A stretch of 64,000 bases of DNA from Streptomyces spinoverrucosus (GCF_015712165.1 NZ_JADPZX010000001.1:4233001-4297000); one strand, 5' to 3'. Positions 31,324 through 40,799 are shown, numbered from the stretch's first letter. Notes: a model not told the origin generated them from the letters alone. Numbers and translations are program-made.

Positions 31324-31695
31324 GTGCTGCCCACCGAGAACCGGCTGAGGCGGCGCGAGGACTTCGCGACCGCGGTACGACGAGGACGCCGGGCCGGACG
31401 CCCACTCCTCGTCGTCCACCTTCGTAGCGGTGCCACGGACCCGCACGCGCCTGGGGAGAGCGCTCCCCCGACGCGTGCGGGTTTCGTCGTGAGCAAGGCT
31501 GTGGGCGGTGCGGTTGTCCGTAACACAGTGAAGCGCAGACTGCGTCATCTGATGCGTGACCGAGTCGACCTGCTGCCCCCCGGTAGCCTGGTAGTCGTAC
31601 GAGCGCTGCCCGGTGCGGGTGACGCCGACCATGCACAGCTGGCCCGAGACCTGGATGCCGCACTGCAGCGGCTGCTGGGAGGGGGCGCGCGATGA
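31324..31695 (+). CDS. rnpA: Ribonuclease P protein component
   Basis: 123 residues. It binds the RNase P RNA and helps position pre-tRNA 5' leaders. The RNR signature is present as [10 protein letters not shown] (about 61-70), and the N-terminus [13 protein letters not shown] is typical. GTG start 21 bp after rpmH. The stop overlaps the yidD start. Confidence 0.95.
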   Translation: MLPTENRLRRREDFATAVRRGRRAGRPLLVVHLRSGATDPHAPGESAPPTRAGFVVSKAVGGAVVRNTVKRRLRHLMRDRVDLLPPGSLVVVRALPGAGDADHAQLARDLDAALQRLLGGGAR

Positions 31696-32087
31696 AGTAC
31701 CCGCTGCTGGCGCTGATCAAGCTCTACCAGTGGACCATCAGCCCGCTGCTCGGGCCGGTGTGCAAGTACTACCCGTCGTGTTCCCACTACGGCTACACGG
31801 CCATTGACCGGCACGGTGCCCTCAAAGGCACCGCACTCACGGCCTGGCGCATCCTGCGTTGCAATCCGTGGTCGCTGGGTGGCGTGGACCATGTCCCGCC
31901 GCGCAAGCGCCCGCGGTGGCACGAGATGCTGCGCAACGCTTGGCGCGCACGCAAGGGCGGGCCCTCCGCCGCCGAAACGGCCACCGAGGAGAATGTTCCT
32001 TCGAGAGCTTCGAGACCTTCGAGTCCTTCGAATGACGTTCCTTCGAGCCCGGCCGCAGAGACCTCGTCCCATGCGCAAGGAGCATGA
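31692..32087 (+). CDS. yidD: Membrane protein insertion efficiency factor YidD
   Basis: 131 residues. The compact YidD core (1-75) has [11 protein letters not shown] and a W-R-I-x-RCNPW motif. The tail after residue 85 is Ser/Pro-rich and encoded by several TTCGA-type micro-repeats (about 31997-32048). YidD helps YidC-dependent membrane insertion. The ATG overlaps the rnpA stop (ATGA). Confidence 0.93.
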   Translation: MKYPLLALIKLYQWTISPLLGPVCKYYPSCSHYGYTAIDRHGALKGTALTAWRILRCNPWSLGGVDHVPPRKRPRWHEMLRNAWRARKGGPSAAETATEENVPSRASRPSSPSNDVPSSPAAETSSHAQGA

Positions 32088-32090
32088 TTA

Positions 32091-33395
32091 GTGGACACGA
32101 TTGCCAGCCTCTTCAGCTTCATCACCACACCCGTCTCATGGGTCATCGTCCAGTTCCACTCGCTGTACGGTGCGCTCTTCGGCCCTGACACGGGCTGGGC
32201 CTGGGGCCTGTCCATCGTGTCGCTGGTGATCCTGATCCGCATCTGCCTGATCCCGCTCTTCGTGAAGCAGATCAAGGCGACCCGGGCCATGCAGACGCTC
32301 CAGCCCGAGATGAAGAAGATCCAGGAGCGCTACAAGAACGACAAGCAGCGTCAGTCCGAAGAGATGATGAAGCTGTACAAGGAGACGGGCACCAACCCGC
32401 TCTCCTCGTGCCTTCCCATCCTGGCGCAGTCGCCGTTCTTCTTCGCCCTGTACCACGTGCTCAACAGCATCGCGTCGAACGACACCATCGGTGTGATCAA
32501 CGACCGGCTGCTGGAGAGCGCGCAGAAGGCGCACATCTTCGGCGCACCGCTCGCCGCGAAGTTCACCGACAGCTCGAGCAAGGTTGAGGCGCTCGGCTCC
32601 TCGATCACCGACGTGCGGATCGTCACCGCCGTCATGATCGTCCTGATGTCGCTGTCGCAGTTCTACACGCAGCGCCAGCTGATGACGAAGAACGTCGACA
32701 CCTCGGTGAAGACGCCGTTCATGCAGCAGCAGAAGATGCTGATGTACATCTTCCCGATCATCTTCGCTGTCTTCGGCATCAACTTCCCGGTCGGTGTCCT
32801 CGTCTACTGGCTGACCACCAACGTGTGGACCATGGGCCAGCAGATGTACGTCATCCACAACAACCCGACCCCGGGTTCCAAGGCCCAGGCCGCCTACCTG
32901 GACCGCCTGTACAAGCACGTCGCGCACCACGGCAAGACCCGCAGCCGGCGCGAGCGGGCCATCGTCAAGGCCATCGTCGCCAAGGGCCGGGACCGCAACG
33001 ACTATGAGCGCAAGTTCATCAACGGCCTGAGCAAGGCCGGTCTCGCGGCCCAGACCGACGGCACCGTGGTCAAGAGCGAGACCGCCGTGGCCACCGTGAC
33101 CGAGGACGGTACGCCGACCACCGCTGCCGCTCCGAAGCGTCAGCAGCCCAAGCGGCAGCCCAAGTCCAAGCGCCAGGCCGCCGGCGGTCCCAAGCCCGCG
33201 GGCGGTGCCGAGAAGACCGACGCCGAGAAGACCTCCGCATCGTCGACCTCGCTGAGCAAGTCCGACGCGCCGCAGGACGCCCAGTCGGAGTCCGCCGGCA
33301 AGGCGGCGCCCAAGTCCGGTGGCGGGGGGCGCAGCCGGGCCCAGTCCGGCCAGCGCAAGGGGCCGCAGCGGCCCAAGTCCTCGTCCAAGAAGTAA
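32091..33395 (+). CDS. yidC: Membrane protein insertase YidC/Oxa1
   Basis: 434 residues. The 60-kDa inner-membrane protein domain (about 10-270) has five hydrophobic segments and the hydrophilic loop [21 protein letters not shown] typical of Oxa1 proteins (quoted in part). The C-terminal 150 residues are Lys/Ala/Ser-rich and could contact the ribosome. GTG start with AAGGAG 9 bases upstream, 3 bp after yidD. It inserts membrane proteins, alone or with Sec. Confidence 0.96.
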   Translation: MDTIASLFSFITTPVSWVIVQFHSLYGALFGPDTGWAWGLSIVSLVILIRICLIPLFVKQIKATRAMQTLQPEMKKIQERYKNDKQRQSEEMMKLYKETGTNPLSSCLPILAQSPFFFALYHVLNSIASNDTIGVINDRLLESAQKAHIFGAPLAAKFTDSSSKVEALGSSITDVRIVTAVMIVLMSLSQFYTQRQLMTKNVDTSVKTPFMQQQKMLMYIFPIIFAVFGINFPVGVLVYWLTTNVWTMGQQMYVIHNNPTPGSKAQAAYLDRLYKHVAHHGKTRSRRERAIVKAIVAKGRDRNDYERKFINGLSKAGLAAQTDGTVVKSETAVATVTEDGTPTTAAAPKRQQPKRQPKSKRQAAGGPKPAGGAEKTDAEKTSASSTSLSKSDAPQDAQSESAGKAAPKSGGGGRSRAQSGQRKGPQRPKSSSKK

Positions 33396-33410
33396 GAAGG
33401 AGTCCATCCC

Positions 33411-33923
33411 GTGACGGAAGGCACCACCTCCGCTGCTGCCGAGGGTGCAGACACCCTGACCCGCCTGGAGCAGGAGGGCGAGATCGCGGCGGACTACCTC
33501 GAAGGTCTGCTGGACATCGCCGATCTCGACGGCGACATCGACATGGACGTCGAGGGTGACCGCGCCGCTGTCTCGATCATCAGCGACACGGGGAGCCGTG
33601 ACCTGCAGAAGCTGGTCGGCCGGGACGGTGAGGTGCTGGAGGCGCTCCAGGAGCTCACGCGCCTGGCCGTGCACCGGGATACCGGTGACCGCAGCCGGCT
33701 GATGCTGGACATCGCGGGCTACCGCGCCAAGAAGCGCTCCGAGCTCTCCGAGCTGGGCGCCAAGGCCGCCGACGAGGCCAAGAACAGCGGCTCGCCCGTG
33801 AAGCTCAAGCCGATGACGCCGTTCGAGCGCAAGGTCGTGCACGACGCCGTCAAGGCCGCGGGACTGCGCAGTGAGTCCGAGGGCGAGGAGCCGCAGCGCT
33901 TCGTCGTCGTACTGCCTGCCTGA
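33411..33923 (+). CDS. jag: Jag/KhpB RNA-binding protein (KH-R3H)
   Basis: 170 residues with an acidic N-terminus, a KH domain (about 35-105, with GRDGEVLEALQELTRLA) and an R3H motif near the end (FERKVVHDAV). There is no N-terminal Jag_N domain. KhpB proteins bind RNA with KhpA and influence cell elongation in Gram-positives. GTG start, 15 bp after yidC. Confidence 0.92.
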   Translation: MTEGTTSAAAEGADTLTRLEQEGEIAADYLEGLLDIADLDGDIDMDVEGDRAAVSIISDTGSRDLQKLVGRDGEVLEALQELTRLAVHRDTGDRSRLMLDIAGYRAKKRSELSELGAKAADEAKNSGSPVKLKPMTPFERKVVHDAVKAAGLRSESEGEEPQRFVVVLPA

Positions 33924-33940
33924 GCGGTCCCACGCTCCAC

Positions 33941-33969
33941 CGGCCCCGTCTGTTGCGCAGGCGGGGCCG
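33941..33969 (+). terminator. Terminator after jag
   Basis: 12-bp arms with one wobble pair (33941-33952 with 33958-33969), followed by ATCTTTG. Confidence 0.8.
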
Positions 33970-34028
33970 ATCTTTGTCAGCCTGGTAGTCAGCGCGTGTG
34001 CGCTGGAGGGTACGGAAGGACGGTCCCC

Positions 34029-34745
34029 GTGACGGAGGCAGCGGAGCTCCCCCCCGCTCCCGAGGAGGCCCGGGCGGTATTCGGCGATCGCTTCGCGGAC
34101 GCGGTCCGGTACGCGGAGCTGCTGGCCGAGGCGGGCGTGCAGCGAGGGCTCATCGGCCCTCGGGAGGTGCCCCGGCTCTGGGAGCGGCACCTGCTGAACT
34201 GCGCGGTGCTCTCGGAGGTCGTGCCGGAGGGTGTGACCGTCTGCGATGTCGGCTCCGGTGCCGGTCTGCCGGGCATTCCGCTGGCCCTGGTCCGTGAGGA
34301 CCTGAAGATCACGCTGCTGGAGCCGCTGCTGCGGCGGACGAACTTCCTCACCGAGGTCGTCGAGCTGCTCGGCCTCGACCACGTCACCGTCGTGCGTGGC
34401 CGTGCCGAGGAGGTCATGGGCAAGCTGCCGCCGGTCCATGTGGTGACGGCACGGGCCGTGGCCCCGCTGGACCGACTGGCCACGTGGGGCATTCCGCTGC
34501 TGCGCCCCTACGGCGAGATGCTCGCGCTCAAGGGCGACACCGCGGAGGAGGAGCTCAAGGCCGCGGCCACCGCGCTCAGCAAGCTCGGGGCCGTGAGCAC
34601 CTCCATCCTGCATGTGGGTGAGGGCGTCGTGGACCCCCTGTCCACGGTCGTGCGTGTCGAGGTCGGGGAGAGCCCCGGCGGTGTGCGGTTCGCGGCGAAG
34701 CGTGCGAAGGCGGCGCGGACGGGGCGGGCGCGTCGGCGGCGCTGA
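34029..34745 (+). CDS. rsmG: 16S rRNA (guanine-527-N7) methyltransferase RsmG (GidB)
   Basis: 238 residues from GTG 34029, with GGAAGGA 8 bases upstream. The SAM-binding motif I is CDVGSGAGLPGIPLA (about 75-89), and the NxxxE-like and TARAVAPL motifs follow. It methylates G527 of 16S rRNA; loss confers low-level streptomycin resistance and, in S. coelicolor, altered antibiotic production. It lies between jag and parA as in most actinobacteria. Confidence 0.96.
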   Translation: MTEAAELPPAPEEARAVFGDRFADAVRYAELLAEAGVQRGLIGPREVPRLWERHLLNCAVLSEVVPEGVTVCDVGSGAGLPGIPLALVREDLKITLLEPLLRRTNFLTEVVELLGLDHVTVVRGRAEEVMGKLPPVHVVTARAVAPLDRLATWGIPLLRPYGEMLALKGDTAEEELKAAATALSKLGAVSTSILHVGEGVVDPLSTVVRVEVGESPGGVRFAAKRAKAARTGRARRRR

Positions 34746-35090
34746 TGATGCGTCGTTGGCGGATACGGGTTGACGGGCGGCGCTGATCCGTCCTGACGAC
34801 GACACGTACTCCACACAAGCTGCCAAACCTACGCATCACGGAGTGTCGCGACAGTCCGGTCACGGCTGCTGTGCATCGTGTTTCACGTGAAACGTCGCTC
34901 ACTGCTGCACGGCATCATCAGTCGCGGCCGCGCTGCGGCCGAACCCCGCGACCGCAAGCCTCTGGGCTCACTCGGCGAGGCTCCGGCCGTTTCCGAGGAT
35001 GCTCCGTCCCCCTCAAGGGGTGCGGAGTTGTCCACAGAGGTGGATTTCTCCACAGAACACCAGGCCTCACTGGTTCACGACCCCGAAGGC
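34746..35090. promoter_or_regulatory. parA upstream region with parS and DnaA boxes
   Basis: 345 bp. It holds a parS (34879-34894), an exact DnaA box TTGTCCACA (35028-35036) and a one-mismatch DnaA box (35046-35054). An open reading frame continuous with parA runs through it from a GTG inside parS, but no ribosome-binding site precedes that codon. It is therefore treated as regulatory DNA. Confidence 0.65.
34879..34894. promoter_or_regulatory. parS site 1 (ParB-binding)
   Basis: TGTTTCACGTGAAACG: the 14-bp core is exact and only the last base departs from the 16-bp consensus. It lies upstream of parA. Confidence 0.93.
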
Positions 35091-36164
35091 ATGGGAGGCT
35101 CTGTTCATTGCGAGCCTGAAGTCGAGGAGAGTGAATCCTTGCGGTCCGACGCCAACATCGCGGGACCGATGACCGATCCGGTCCCCGGTCCCCGTACCGA
35201 GTCGCCGGGGGAGGATGTTTCACGTGAAACACCGCCCCCGATGGACGACACTCCCATCGGTCGTGCTGCCCAACTGGCGGTCGAGGCTCTGGGCCGGGCC
35301 GGTGAGGGTCTGCCAAGACCTGAACAGACCCGTGTCATCGTCGTCGCCAACCAGAAGGGTGGGGTGGGCAAGACGACGACAACCGTCAATCTGGCCGCTT
35401 CGCTGGCTCTGCATGGCGGCCGTGTCCTGGTGATTGACCTCGACCCGCAGGGCAACGCGTCCACTGCTCTGGGGATCGACCACCACGCCGAAGTCCCTTC
35501 CATCTACGACGTGTTGGTCGAGAGCAAGCCGCTCTCGGAGGTCGTCCAGCCGGTCCCCGATGTCGAGGGTCTCTTCTGCGCCCCTGCCACGATCGATCTC
35601 GCCGGTGCGGAGATCGAGCTGGTGTCCCTGGTGGCGCGGGAGAGTCGTCTTCAGCGAGCGATCCAGTCCTACGAGCAGCCGCTGGACTACATCCTCATCG
35701 ACTGCCCGCCCTCGCTCGGCCTGTTGACGGTCAATGCGCTCGTGGCGGGCCAGGAGGTCCTCATCCCGATCCAGTGCGAGTACTACGCGCTGGAGGGCCT
35801 GGGTCAGCTGCTGCGCAACGTCGACCTGGTGCGGGGGCACCTCAACCCCGCGCTGCATGTCTCGACGATCCTGCTCACCATGTACGACGGCCGGACGCGC
35901 CTTGCCTCCCAGGTCGCGGACGAGGTGCGCAGCCACTTCGGTGACGAGGTGCTGCGGACGAGCATCCCTCGCTCGGTCCGTATCTCCGAGGCGCCGAGTT
36001 ATGGACAGACGGTCCTGACCTACGATCCAGGATCGAGCGGTGCCCTCTCGTATCTTGAGGCGGCACGAGAAATCGCGCTGAAGGGTGTCGGCGTCAGCTA
36101 TGACGCGACGCACGCCCATATCGGCGCCCAGAGCGACCGGAGCATGGTGGAGGGGATCCAGTGA
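35091..36164 (+). CDS. parA: Chromosome partitioning ATPase ParA
   Basis: 357 residues from ATG 35091. The deviant Walker [10 protein letters not shown], Walker A' LDPQGNAST and Walker [10 protein letters not shown] define the ParA family. ParA forms ATP-dependent assemblies that organise ParB-origin complexes and, in Streptomyces, drives their spacing in sporogenic hyphae. The start is uncertain. ATG 35091 has GAAGG very close. TTG 35139 has an ideal GAGGAGA 8 bases upstream, and GTG 34878 has none. A parS lies inside the coding sequence (35216-35231) and reads DVSRET. The stop overlaps parB. Confidence 0.93.
   Translation: MGGSVHCEPEVEESESLRSDANIAGPMTDPVPGPRTESPGEDVSRETPPPMDDTPIGRAAQLAVEALGRAGEGLPRPEQTRVIVVANQKGGVGKTTTTVNLAASLALHGGRVLVIDLDPQGNASTALGIDHHAEVPSIYDVLVESKPLSEVVQPVPDVEGLFCAPATIDLAGAEIELVSLVARESRLQRAIQSYEQPLDYILIDCPPSLGLLTVNALVAGQEVLIPIQCEYYALEGLGQLLRNVDLVRGHLNPALHVSTILLTMYDGRTRLASQVADEVRSHFGDEVLRTSIPRSVRISEAPSYGQTVLTYDPGSSGALSYLEAAREIALKGVGVSYDATHAHIGAQSDRSMVEGIQ
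35216..35231. promoter_or_regulatory. parS site 2, inside parA
   Basis: Exact TGTTTCACGTGAAACA, in frame as Val-Ser-Arg-Glu-Thr. Confidence 0.96.
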
Positions 36165-37264
36165 GCGAGCGACGGAGGGGGCTGGGCCGTGGTCTCGGGG
36201 CACTGATCCCTGCGGCCCCGACTGAGAAGACGCCAGCACAGGCTGCGGCGGGAGGTGTCGCATCCACGTCCCCCGCGGCGGTGCCGGTGCTGACCTCCGA
36301 CCGTGGCGTGGCCGCGGCGAAGGTGGCAACACTGCCGCCTGTTTCACGTGAAACCGAAGAGCCGTCGGTGGACGGCGCGGTGGACATGCCCGCATCTCCC
36401 ATGGGCGCCCACTTCGCTGAGATTCCCCTCGACTCCATCAAGCCGAACCCGCGGCAGCCCCGTGAGGTCTTCGACGAGGATGCGCTGCAGGAGCTGGTCA
36501 CCTCCATCAAGGAGGTGGGTCTTCTCCAGCCGGTCGTCGTACGGCAGCTGGGTCCCGCTCGCTACGAGCTCATCATGGGCGAGCGGCGCTGGCGGGCCTG
36601 CCGTGAGGCGGGGCTCGAAGCGATCCCGGCGATCGTGCGCGCAACCGAGGACGAGAAGCTCCTCCTCGACGCCCTGCTGGAGAACCTGCACCGGGCGCAG
36701 CTGAACCCGTTGGAAGAGGCGGCCGCCTACGACCAGCTGCTGAAGGACTTCAACTGCACACACGACCAGCTGGCGGACCGTATCGGCCGGTCGCGTCCGC
36801 AGGTCTCCAACACGCTGCGTCTGCTGAAGCTTTCGCCGGCGGTCCAGCGCCGGGTGGCGGCGGGTGTGCTCTCCGCCGGACACGCGCGTGCCCTGCTCTC
36901 GGTGGAGGACTCGGAGGAGCAGGATCGGCTGGCCCATCGGATCGTGGCCGAGGGGCTCTCGGTGCGTGCCGTCGAGGAGATCGTGACCCTCATGGGATCG
37001 CGGCCCAAGGCGGCTCAGCGTTCCAAGGGACCGCGGGCTGGTACCCGGGTCTCTCCGGCGCTGACCGATCTCGCGACCCGTCTCTCGGATCGCTTCGAGA
37101 CACGGGTCAAGGTCGATCTGGGGCAGAAGAAGGGCAAGATCACCGTGGAGTTCGCCTCCATGGAGGATCTTGAGCGGATCCTCGGCTCCCTCGCCCCGGG
37201 CGAGGGACCTGTCCTGCAGAAGAGTCTTCTGGAGGGCGGCGACCCCGAGGACACGGACGACTGA
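36161..37264 (+). CDS. parB: Chromosome partitioning protein ParB
   Basis: 367 residues. A disordered N-terminus (about 1-85) is followed by the ParB/Srx CTP-binding domain with the arginine-rich GERRWRAC motif (about 143-150). The helix-turn-helix that reads parS is [16 protein letters not shown], and the C-terminal part is the dimerisation domain. ParB loads at parS and spreads to compact the origin. GTG 36161 overlaps the parA stop, with GGAGGGG upstream. One parS (36340-36355) lies within the disordered N-terminal codons. Confidence 0.97.
   Translation: MSERRRGLGRGLGALIPAAPTEKTPAQAAAGGVASTSPAAVPVLTSDRGVAAAKVATLPPVSRETEEPSVDGAVDMPASPMGAHFAEIPLDSIKPNPRQPREVFDEDALQELVTSIKEVGLLQPVVVRQLGPARYELIMGERRWRACREAGLEAIPAIVRATEDEKLLLDALLENLHRAQLNPLEEAAAYDQLLKDFNCTHDQLADRIGRSRPQVSNTLRLLKLSPAVQRRVAAGVLSAGHARALLSVEDSEEQDRLAHRIVAEGLSVRAVEEIVTLMGSRPKAAQRSKGPRAGTRVSPALTDLATRLSDRFETRVKVDLGQKKGKITVEFASMEDLERILGSLAPGEGPVLQKSLLEGGDPEDTDD
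36340..36355. promoter_or_regulatory. parS site 3, inside parB
   Basis: TGTTTCACGTGAAACC, exact except the last base, in frame as Val-Ser-Arg-Glu-Thr. Confidence 0.93.
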
Positions 37265-37306
37265 GGTTCCGGGCGGCGGCGTGACCCCGCCCGGCGGGTG
37301 CTCGTG

Positions 37307-37341
37307 CGGGCCGTGTCCGGTGTGTACCGGAACACGGCCCG
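37307..37341 (+). terminator. Terminator after parB
   Basis: 12-bp arms with one bulge (CGGGCCGTGTCC with GGAACACGGCCCG), 43 bp beyond the stop. Confidence 0.72.
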
Positions 37342-37453
37342 TACTTTGCTTTCAGGCGGTATCGATGGAATCGCTTCATGGATACGATGCGTTCGGGTAT
37401 GGCGCATCCACCTGGCAGTACGTCTGCGGTACGTCTATGGGAGGGCGGGGGCC

Positions 37454-37711
37454 ATGCGAACGATGAGCCGGACCGGACTGCTGAGCGCGGGACTGGGCCT
37501 GGGCGCGGTCGGCGGATTCGTCGGCAGCCTGCTCAGGGAACGGAGTGCTCTGACTGCCGCCCGCGATGCGGCGGGCGAGGGAAGCGAGGAACAGCCTTCA
37601 TGGGGCGTCGGCTCGTACCGCTCACGCTGGACAACCTTCAGGACCTTCCCCGGCGCTGTCGCACGTGTGTCTTCTGGGAACTGGACCCAGTCAGCGGCGA
37701 GGCAGCGGTAA
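37454..37711 (+). CDS. Possible small membrane protein overlapping the acetyltransferase start
   Basis: 85 residues with a hydrophobic N-terminal helix (about 8-27). The ATG has a G-rich stretch (GGGAGGGCGGGGG) just upstream. It would overlap the following gene by 112 bp in another frame, which is unusual, and its C-terminal third looks like shadow sequence. The true gene may be shorter, or this may be an unused frame. Confidence 0.3.
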   Translation: MRTMSRTGLLSAGLGLGAVGGFVGSLLRERSALTAARDAAGEGSEEQPSWGVGSYRSRWTTFRTFPGAVARVSSGNWTQSAARQR

Positions 37712-38217
37712 AGGCGGGCACGCCGGCGCTGGAGAAGGAAGCCTGGATCTCGGCCGTCCTGCTGGACTGGGGTTCCTGCGGTCGGGTCGTCTATGTCGAT
37801 GAGGCGCCGGTGGGCTTTGTGCTCTACGCGCCCCCGGCCTACGTGCCCCGTTCGACGGCGTTCCCGACGAGTCCCGTCTCGCCGGACGCGGTGCAATTGA
37901 TGACCGCGTTCATCGTGCCCGGGTACCAGGGCCAGGGGCTGGGCCGCGTGATAGTCCAGACGGTGGCCAAGGACCTGCTGCGACGTGGCTTCAGGGCGAT
38001 CGAGGCCTTCGGGGACGCCCGCTGGAAGGAGCCCGCCTGTGTGCTGCCTGCCGAGCATCTGCTGGCGGTGGGCTTCAAGACGGTCCGGCCGCATCCCACG
38101 TATCCGCGTATGCGGCTGGAACTGCGGACGACGCTGTCCTGGAAGGAAGACGTGGAGATGGCACTGGATCGGCTGCTCGGGGCGGTTCAGAAGGAACCGG
38201 CGCTGCGACCGCTTTAA
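37600..38217 (+). CDS. GNAT family N-acetyltransferase
   Basis: 205 residues from ATG 37600 (GAGGAA upstream). The acetyl-CoA loop is visible as VPGYQGQGLGRVIVQ (about 107-121). An N-terminal segment with CRTCVFWELD may bind metal through its cysteines. The substrate is unknown. It lies between parB and the thioredoxin gene and is convergent with trxA, as in other Streptomyces. Confidence 0.85.
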   Translation: MGRRLVPLTLDNLQDLPRRCRTCVFWELDPVSGEAAVKAGTPALEKEAWISAVLLDWGSCGRVVYVDEAPVGFVLYAPPAYVPRSTAFPTSPVSPDAVQLMTAFIVPGYQGQGLGRVIVQTVAKDLLRRGFRAIEAFGDARWKEPACVLPAEHLLAVGFKTVRPHPTYPRMRLELRTTLSWKEDVEMALDRLLGAVQKEPALRPL

Positions 38218-38248
38218 GTGGCACCAGCACCGCGACCGCCGTAACGCG

Positions 38249-38278
38249 AATGGGCCAACCCGGTGGGGTTGGCCCATT
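38249..38278. terminator. Bidirectional terminator between the acetyltransferase and trxA
   Basis: A perfect 13-bp stem (38249-38261 with 38266-38278) and a 4-base loop, immediately followed by a parS. Confidence 0.83.
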
Positions 38279-38280
38279 CG

Positions 38281-38296
38281 TGTTTCACGTGAAACA
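38281..38296. promoter_or_regulatory. parS site 4
   Basis: Exact TGTTTCACGTGAAACA, intergenic, 2 bp after the terminator stem. Confidence 0.96.
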
Positions 38297-38324
38297 TGCG
38301 CCGTCGCCTCAACGGCGCGGCCCG

Positions 38325-38657
38325 TCATTCGGCGATGAAGTCCTCGAGGTCGCGCAGGATCGCGGCCTTCGGCTTGGCACCGACGATGGTCTTGGCGACC
38401 TCGCCACCCTGGTAGACGTTCAGGGTCGGGATCGACATGACACCGTACTTGGCAGCCGTACCCGGGTTCTCGTCGATGTTCAGCTTGACGACCTCGATCT
38501 TGTCGCCGTACTCGGCGGCGATCGCCTCAAGGGACGGCGCGATCTGGCGGCACGGACCGCACCAGGCGGCCCAGAAGTCCACCAGCACGGGCTTGTCGCT
38601 CTTCAGTACGTCCTGCTCAAAGGAATCGTCGGTCACATTCTTCAGGGTGCCGGCCAC
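38325..38657 (-). CDS. trxA: Thioredoxin
   Basis: 110 residues from GTG 38657, with AAGGAG 7 bases upstream. The active site WCGPC has Cys33 and Cys36, and the cis-proline motif SIPTL is present. It reduces protein disulfides and is recharged by TrxB, encoded 43 bp upstream on the same strand. It is likely driven by the sigma-R promoter before trxB. Confidence 0.97.
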   Translation of the reverse strand: MAGTLKNVTDDSFEQDVLKSDKPVLVDFWAAWCGPCRQIAPSLEAIAAEYGDKIEVVKLNIDENPGTAAKYGVMSIPTLNVYQGGEVAKTIVGAKPKAAILRDLEDFIAE

Positions 38658-38700
38658 GGCGGGCTCCTTAACTGGTTGGTGCGTGGGGCTGGGTGAGGGG

Positions 38701-39669
38701 TCAGACAGTGGTCTTCTCGGGCTCGGCCTTCTCTTCGTCCGCGAGGGCGGCGAGGTAGCGCTCGGCGTCCAGGGCGGCGGAGCAGCCGGTGCCGGCCGCG
38801 GTGATCGCCTGGCGGTAGGTGTGGTCCACCACGTCACCGGAGCCGAAGACACCGGTCAGGTTCGTCCGGGTGGAGGGGGCGTCGACCTTCAGGTAGCCCT
38901 CCTCGTCCAGATCGAGCTGGCCCTTGAACAGCTCCGTGCGCGGGTCGTGGCCGATCGCGATGAACAGACCGGTGACCGACAGATCGGACAGCTCGCCAGT
39001 CTTGACGTTGCGCAGCTTCAGACCGGAGAGCTTCTGGTCGCCCTGGATCTCGGCGACCTCGCTGTCCCAGACGAACGTGATCTTCGGGTCGGCGAAGGCG
39101 CGCTCCTGCATCGCCTTGGAGGCGCGCAGGGTGTCCCGGCGGTGGACGACCGTCACGGACTTGGCGAAGCGCGAGAGGAAGGTGGCCTCCTCCATCGCGG
39201 TGTCGCCGCCGCCGATCACGGCGATGTCCTGGTCCTTGAAGAAGAAGCCGTCGCAGGTGGCGCACCACGAGACACCGCGGCCCGAGAGGGCGTCCTCGTT
39301 GGGCAGGCCGAGCTTGCGGTGCTGCGAGCCGGTGGCGACGATCACGGCCTTCGCTCGGTGCACCGTGCCGGCGGTGTCGGTGACGGTCTTGACCTCGCCG
39401 CTGAGGTCGACGTTGACGATGTCGTCCGGAACGAGCTCGGCACCGAAGCGCTCCGCCTGGGCGCGCATGTTGTCCATGAGCTCGGGGCCCATGATGCCGT
39501 CCTGGAACCCCGGGAAGTTCTCCACGTCCGTGGTGTTCATCAGGGCGCCACCGGCGGTGACGGCACCCTCGAACACCAGCGGCTTCAGCGACGCGCGCGC
39601 GGTGTAGAGCGCCGCCGTGTAGCCGGCGGGCCCGGAGCCGATGATGATCACGTTACGGACGTCGCTCAC
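38701..39669 (-). CDS. trxB: Thioredoxin reductase
   Basis: 322 residues. FAD-binding GSGPAG at the N-terminus, redox-active CATC (Cys136 and Cys139), the NADPH motif [10 protein letters not shown] and a C-terminal FAD motif (GVFGSGDV). It passes electrons from NADPH to thioredoxin. GTG start with GAGG upstream. A near-perfect sigma-R promoter lies about 70-100 bp upstream. Confidence 0.97.
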   Translation of the reverse strand: MSDVRNVIIIGSGPAGYTAALYTARASLKPLVFEGAVTAGGALMNTTDVENFPGFQDGIMGPELMDNMRAQAERFGAELVPDDIVNVDLSGEVKTVTDTAGTVHRAKAVIVATGSQHRKLGLPNEDALSGRGVSWCATCDGFFFKDQDIAVIGGGDTAMEEATFLSRFAKSVTVVHRRDTLRASKAMQERAFADPKITFVWDSEVAEIQGDQKLSGLKLRNVKTGELSDLSVTGLFIAIGHDPRTELFKGQLDLDEEGYLKVDAPSTRTNLTGVFGSGDVVDHTYRQAITAAGTGCSAALDAERYLAALADEEKAEPEKTTV

Positions 39670-39740
39670 GGCTTGTTTCCTCGTCTCTGGACGGCGTCGG
39701 TTGACCGGTGGGAGCCCCTCTCAGAACTCTCACCCCACCC

Positions 39741-39767
39741 AACGGATCCTAAGGGGCGCGCATTCCC
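39741..39767 (-). promoter_or_regulatory. Sigma-R (disulfide stress) promoter of trxBA
   Basis: On the minus strand, GGGAAT (39762-39767) is followed after exactly 18 bases by GTT (39741-39743). This matches the published SigR consensus GGGAAT-N18-GTT and the known SigR control of trxBA in S. coelicolor. The leader to trxB would be about 65 bases. Confidence 0.88.
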
Positions 39768-39902
39768 GCTGTGTCCGGGCGCACGGAGGGTCGTCCCTGG
39801 AGCGGATACCCGTGGGAGAGCAGACCAGGCAAGGAAGGGAGGTGTGTCATCGGTGCGTCTTCGGTACTGCTGCGAGGAGAGCTCTCAGGACTGGTCGTGC
39901 TC

Positions 39903-40799
39903 TCAGGACTGGTCGTAGGAATGCTTCAGCAGTACCTCGGCCGATGCGGAAGGCGACTCCTTCGCGCATGTGGCATCCACGACGTAGGCCGTGACCAGTG
40001 AGGGGTCCGAGGTGTCGGGCATGACCACGAGCAGGGCGGTCGTCCCTTGATACGTGCCGGGCTCGGTCGCCAGGGCGTCGTCATCGCGCCCGATGCCCTT
40101 CTGTACGCACTCGGGCACCGGAACCGTTGGCCTGGTAAGGATGCGGGGACCGTCGCTGCCGAGATCGCGGGGGGTACGCGAGGGGTCGCCGGACTTCTCG
40201 CTCTTGGCGAGCAACTCTGCGACCTGCTGCTCCAGCTTCCCCTCGGAAATGGTGTCCGCGGCCGTGGACTGCCGGTCCTGGGCGGTCGTGCCCTGTTCGC
40301 CGTCCATCGAGGACACCAGGAGGGAAGCCAGCCCGAGGGCGCCGACGGAGAGGACGGCCCCGAGGACCGCGACCCTGCGGCGCCCGCCGCGCCTGCGCTC
40401 CTTGCGGCCCGGGCCGGTGGTGGAGGTGCGGGCGTGACCCGAGGGGCGAGCCGCGGGGGTCGATGTTTCACGTGAAACATGCGGGCTGTCGTCCGCGCGG
40501 GCCGCTTCGACGGGTACCGGCGTGCTTACCGCGTCAGGTGCCGTGGCATTAAGAAGTGCCTCCGCGGCGAGGGCGGCGTCGATCCGTTCGGCGACGTCGG
40601 CGGGCATGCGGGCTGGGCCCGGCAGGGTGCCCAGCATGCCTCGGATCTCCTCCAGCGAGGCGAAGACGTCCGCGCAGAGCTCGCACTCGTCCAGATGGCG
40701 TCGTACGTCCGCGGTCCGGGACGGGGGGAGCAGGCCCTCGGTGAGGTCGGAGATCTCCGTGACGTCCGGGTGCCCGGTCGTGTCCGTCGTGGAAGTCAC
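39903..40799 (-). CDS. rsmA: Anti-sigma factor of SigM (RsmA-like)
   Basis: 298 residues. The N-terminal zinc-binding anti-sigma motif is His35-x3-Cys39-x2-Cys42. A disordered Pro/Thr/Arg-rich linker, a membrane helix (about 141-162) and an external domain with two cysteines follow. It would hold SigM inactive at the membrane until a signal releases it. The GTG overlaps the sigM stop (GTGA). An exact parS (40464-40479) lies in the linker codons and again reads VSRET. Confidence 0.88.
   Translation of the reverse strand: MTSTTDTTGHPDVTEISDLTEGLLPPSRTADVRRHLDECELCADVFASLEEIRGMLGTLPGPARMPADVAERIDAALAAEALLNATAPDAVSTPVPVEAARADDSPHVSRETSTPAARPSGHARTSTTGPGRKERRRGGRRRVAVLGAVLSVGALGLASLLVSSMDGEQGTTAQDRQSTAADTISEGKLEQQVAELLAKSEKSGDPSRTPRDLGSDGPRILTRPTVPVPECVQKGIGRDDDALATEPGTYQGTTALLVVMPDTSDPSLVTAYVVDATCAKESPSASAEVLLKHSYDQS
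40464..40479. promoter_or_regulatory. parS site 5, inside rsmA
   Basis: Exact TGTTTCACGTGAAACA, in frame in rsmA as Val-Ser-Arg-Glu-Thr. Confidence 0.96.

Noticed and set aside
34878..35090. N-terminal extension of parA from a GTG in parS
   Set aside because: There is no ribosome-binding site before that GTG, and the stretch contains parS and DnaA boxes, so it is better read as regulatory DNA. Not fully excluded.
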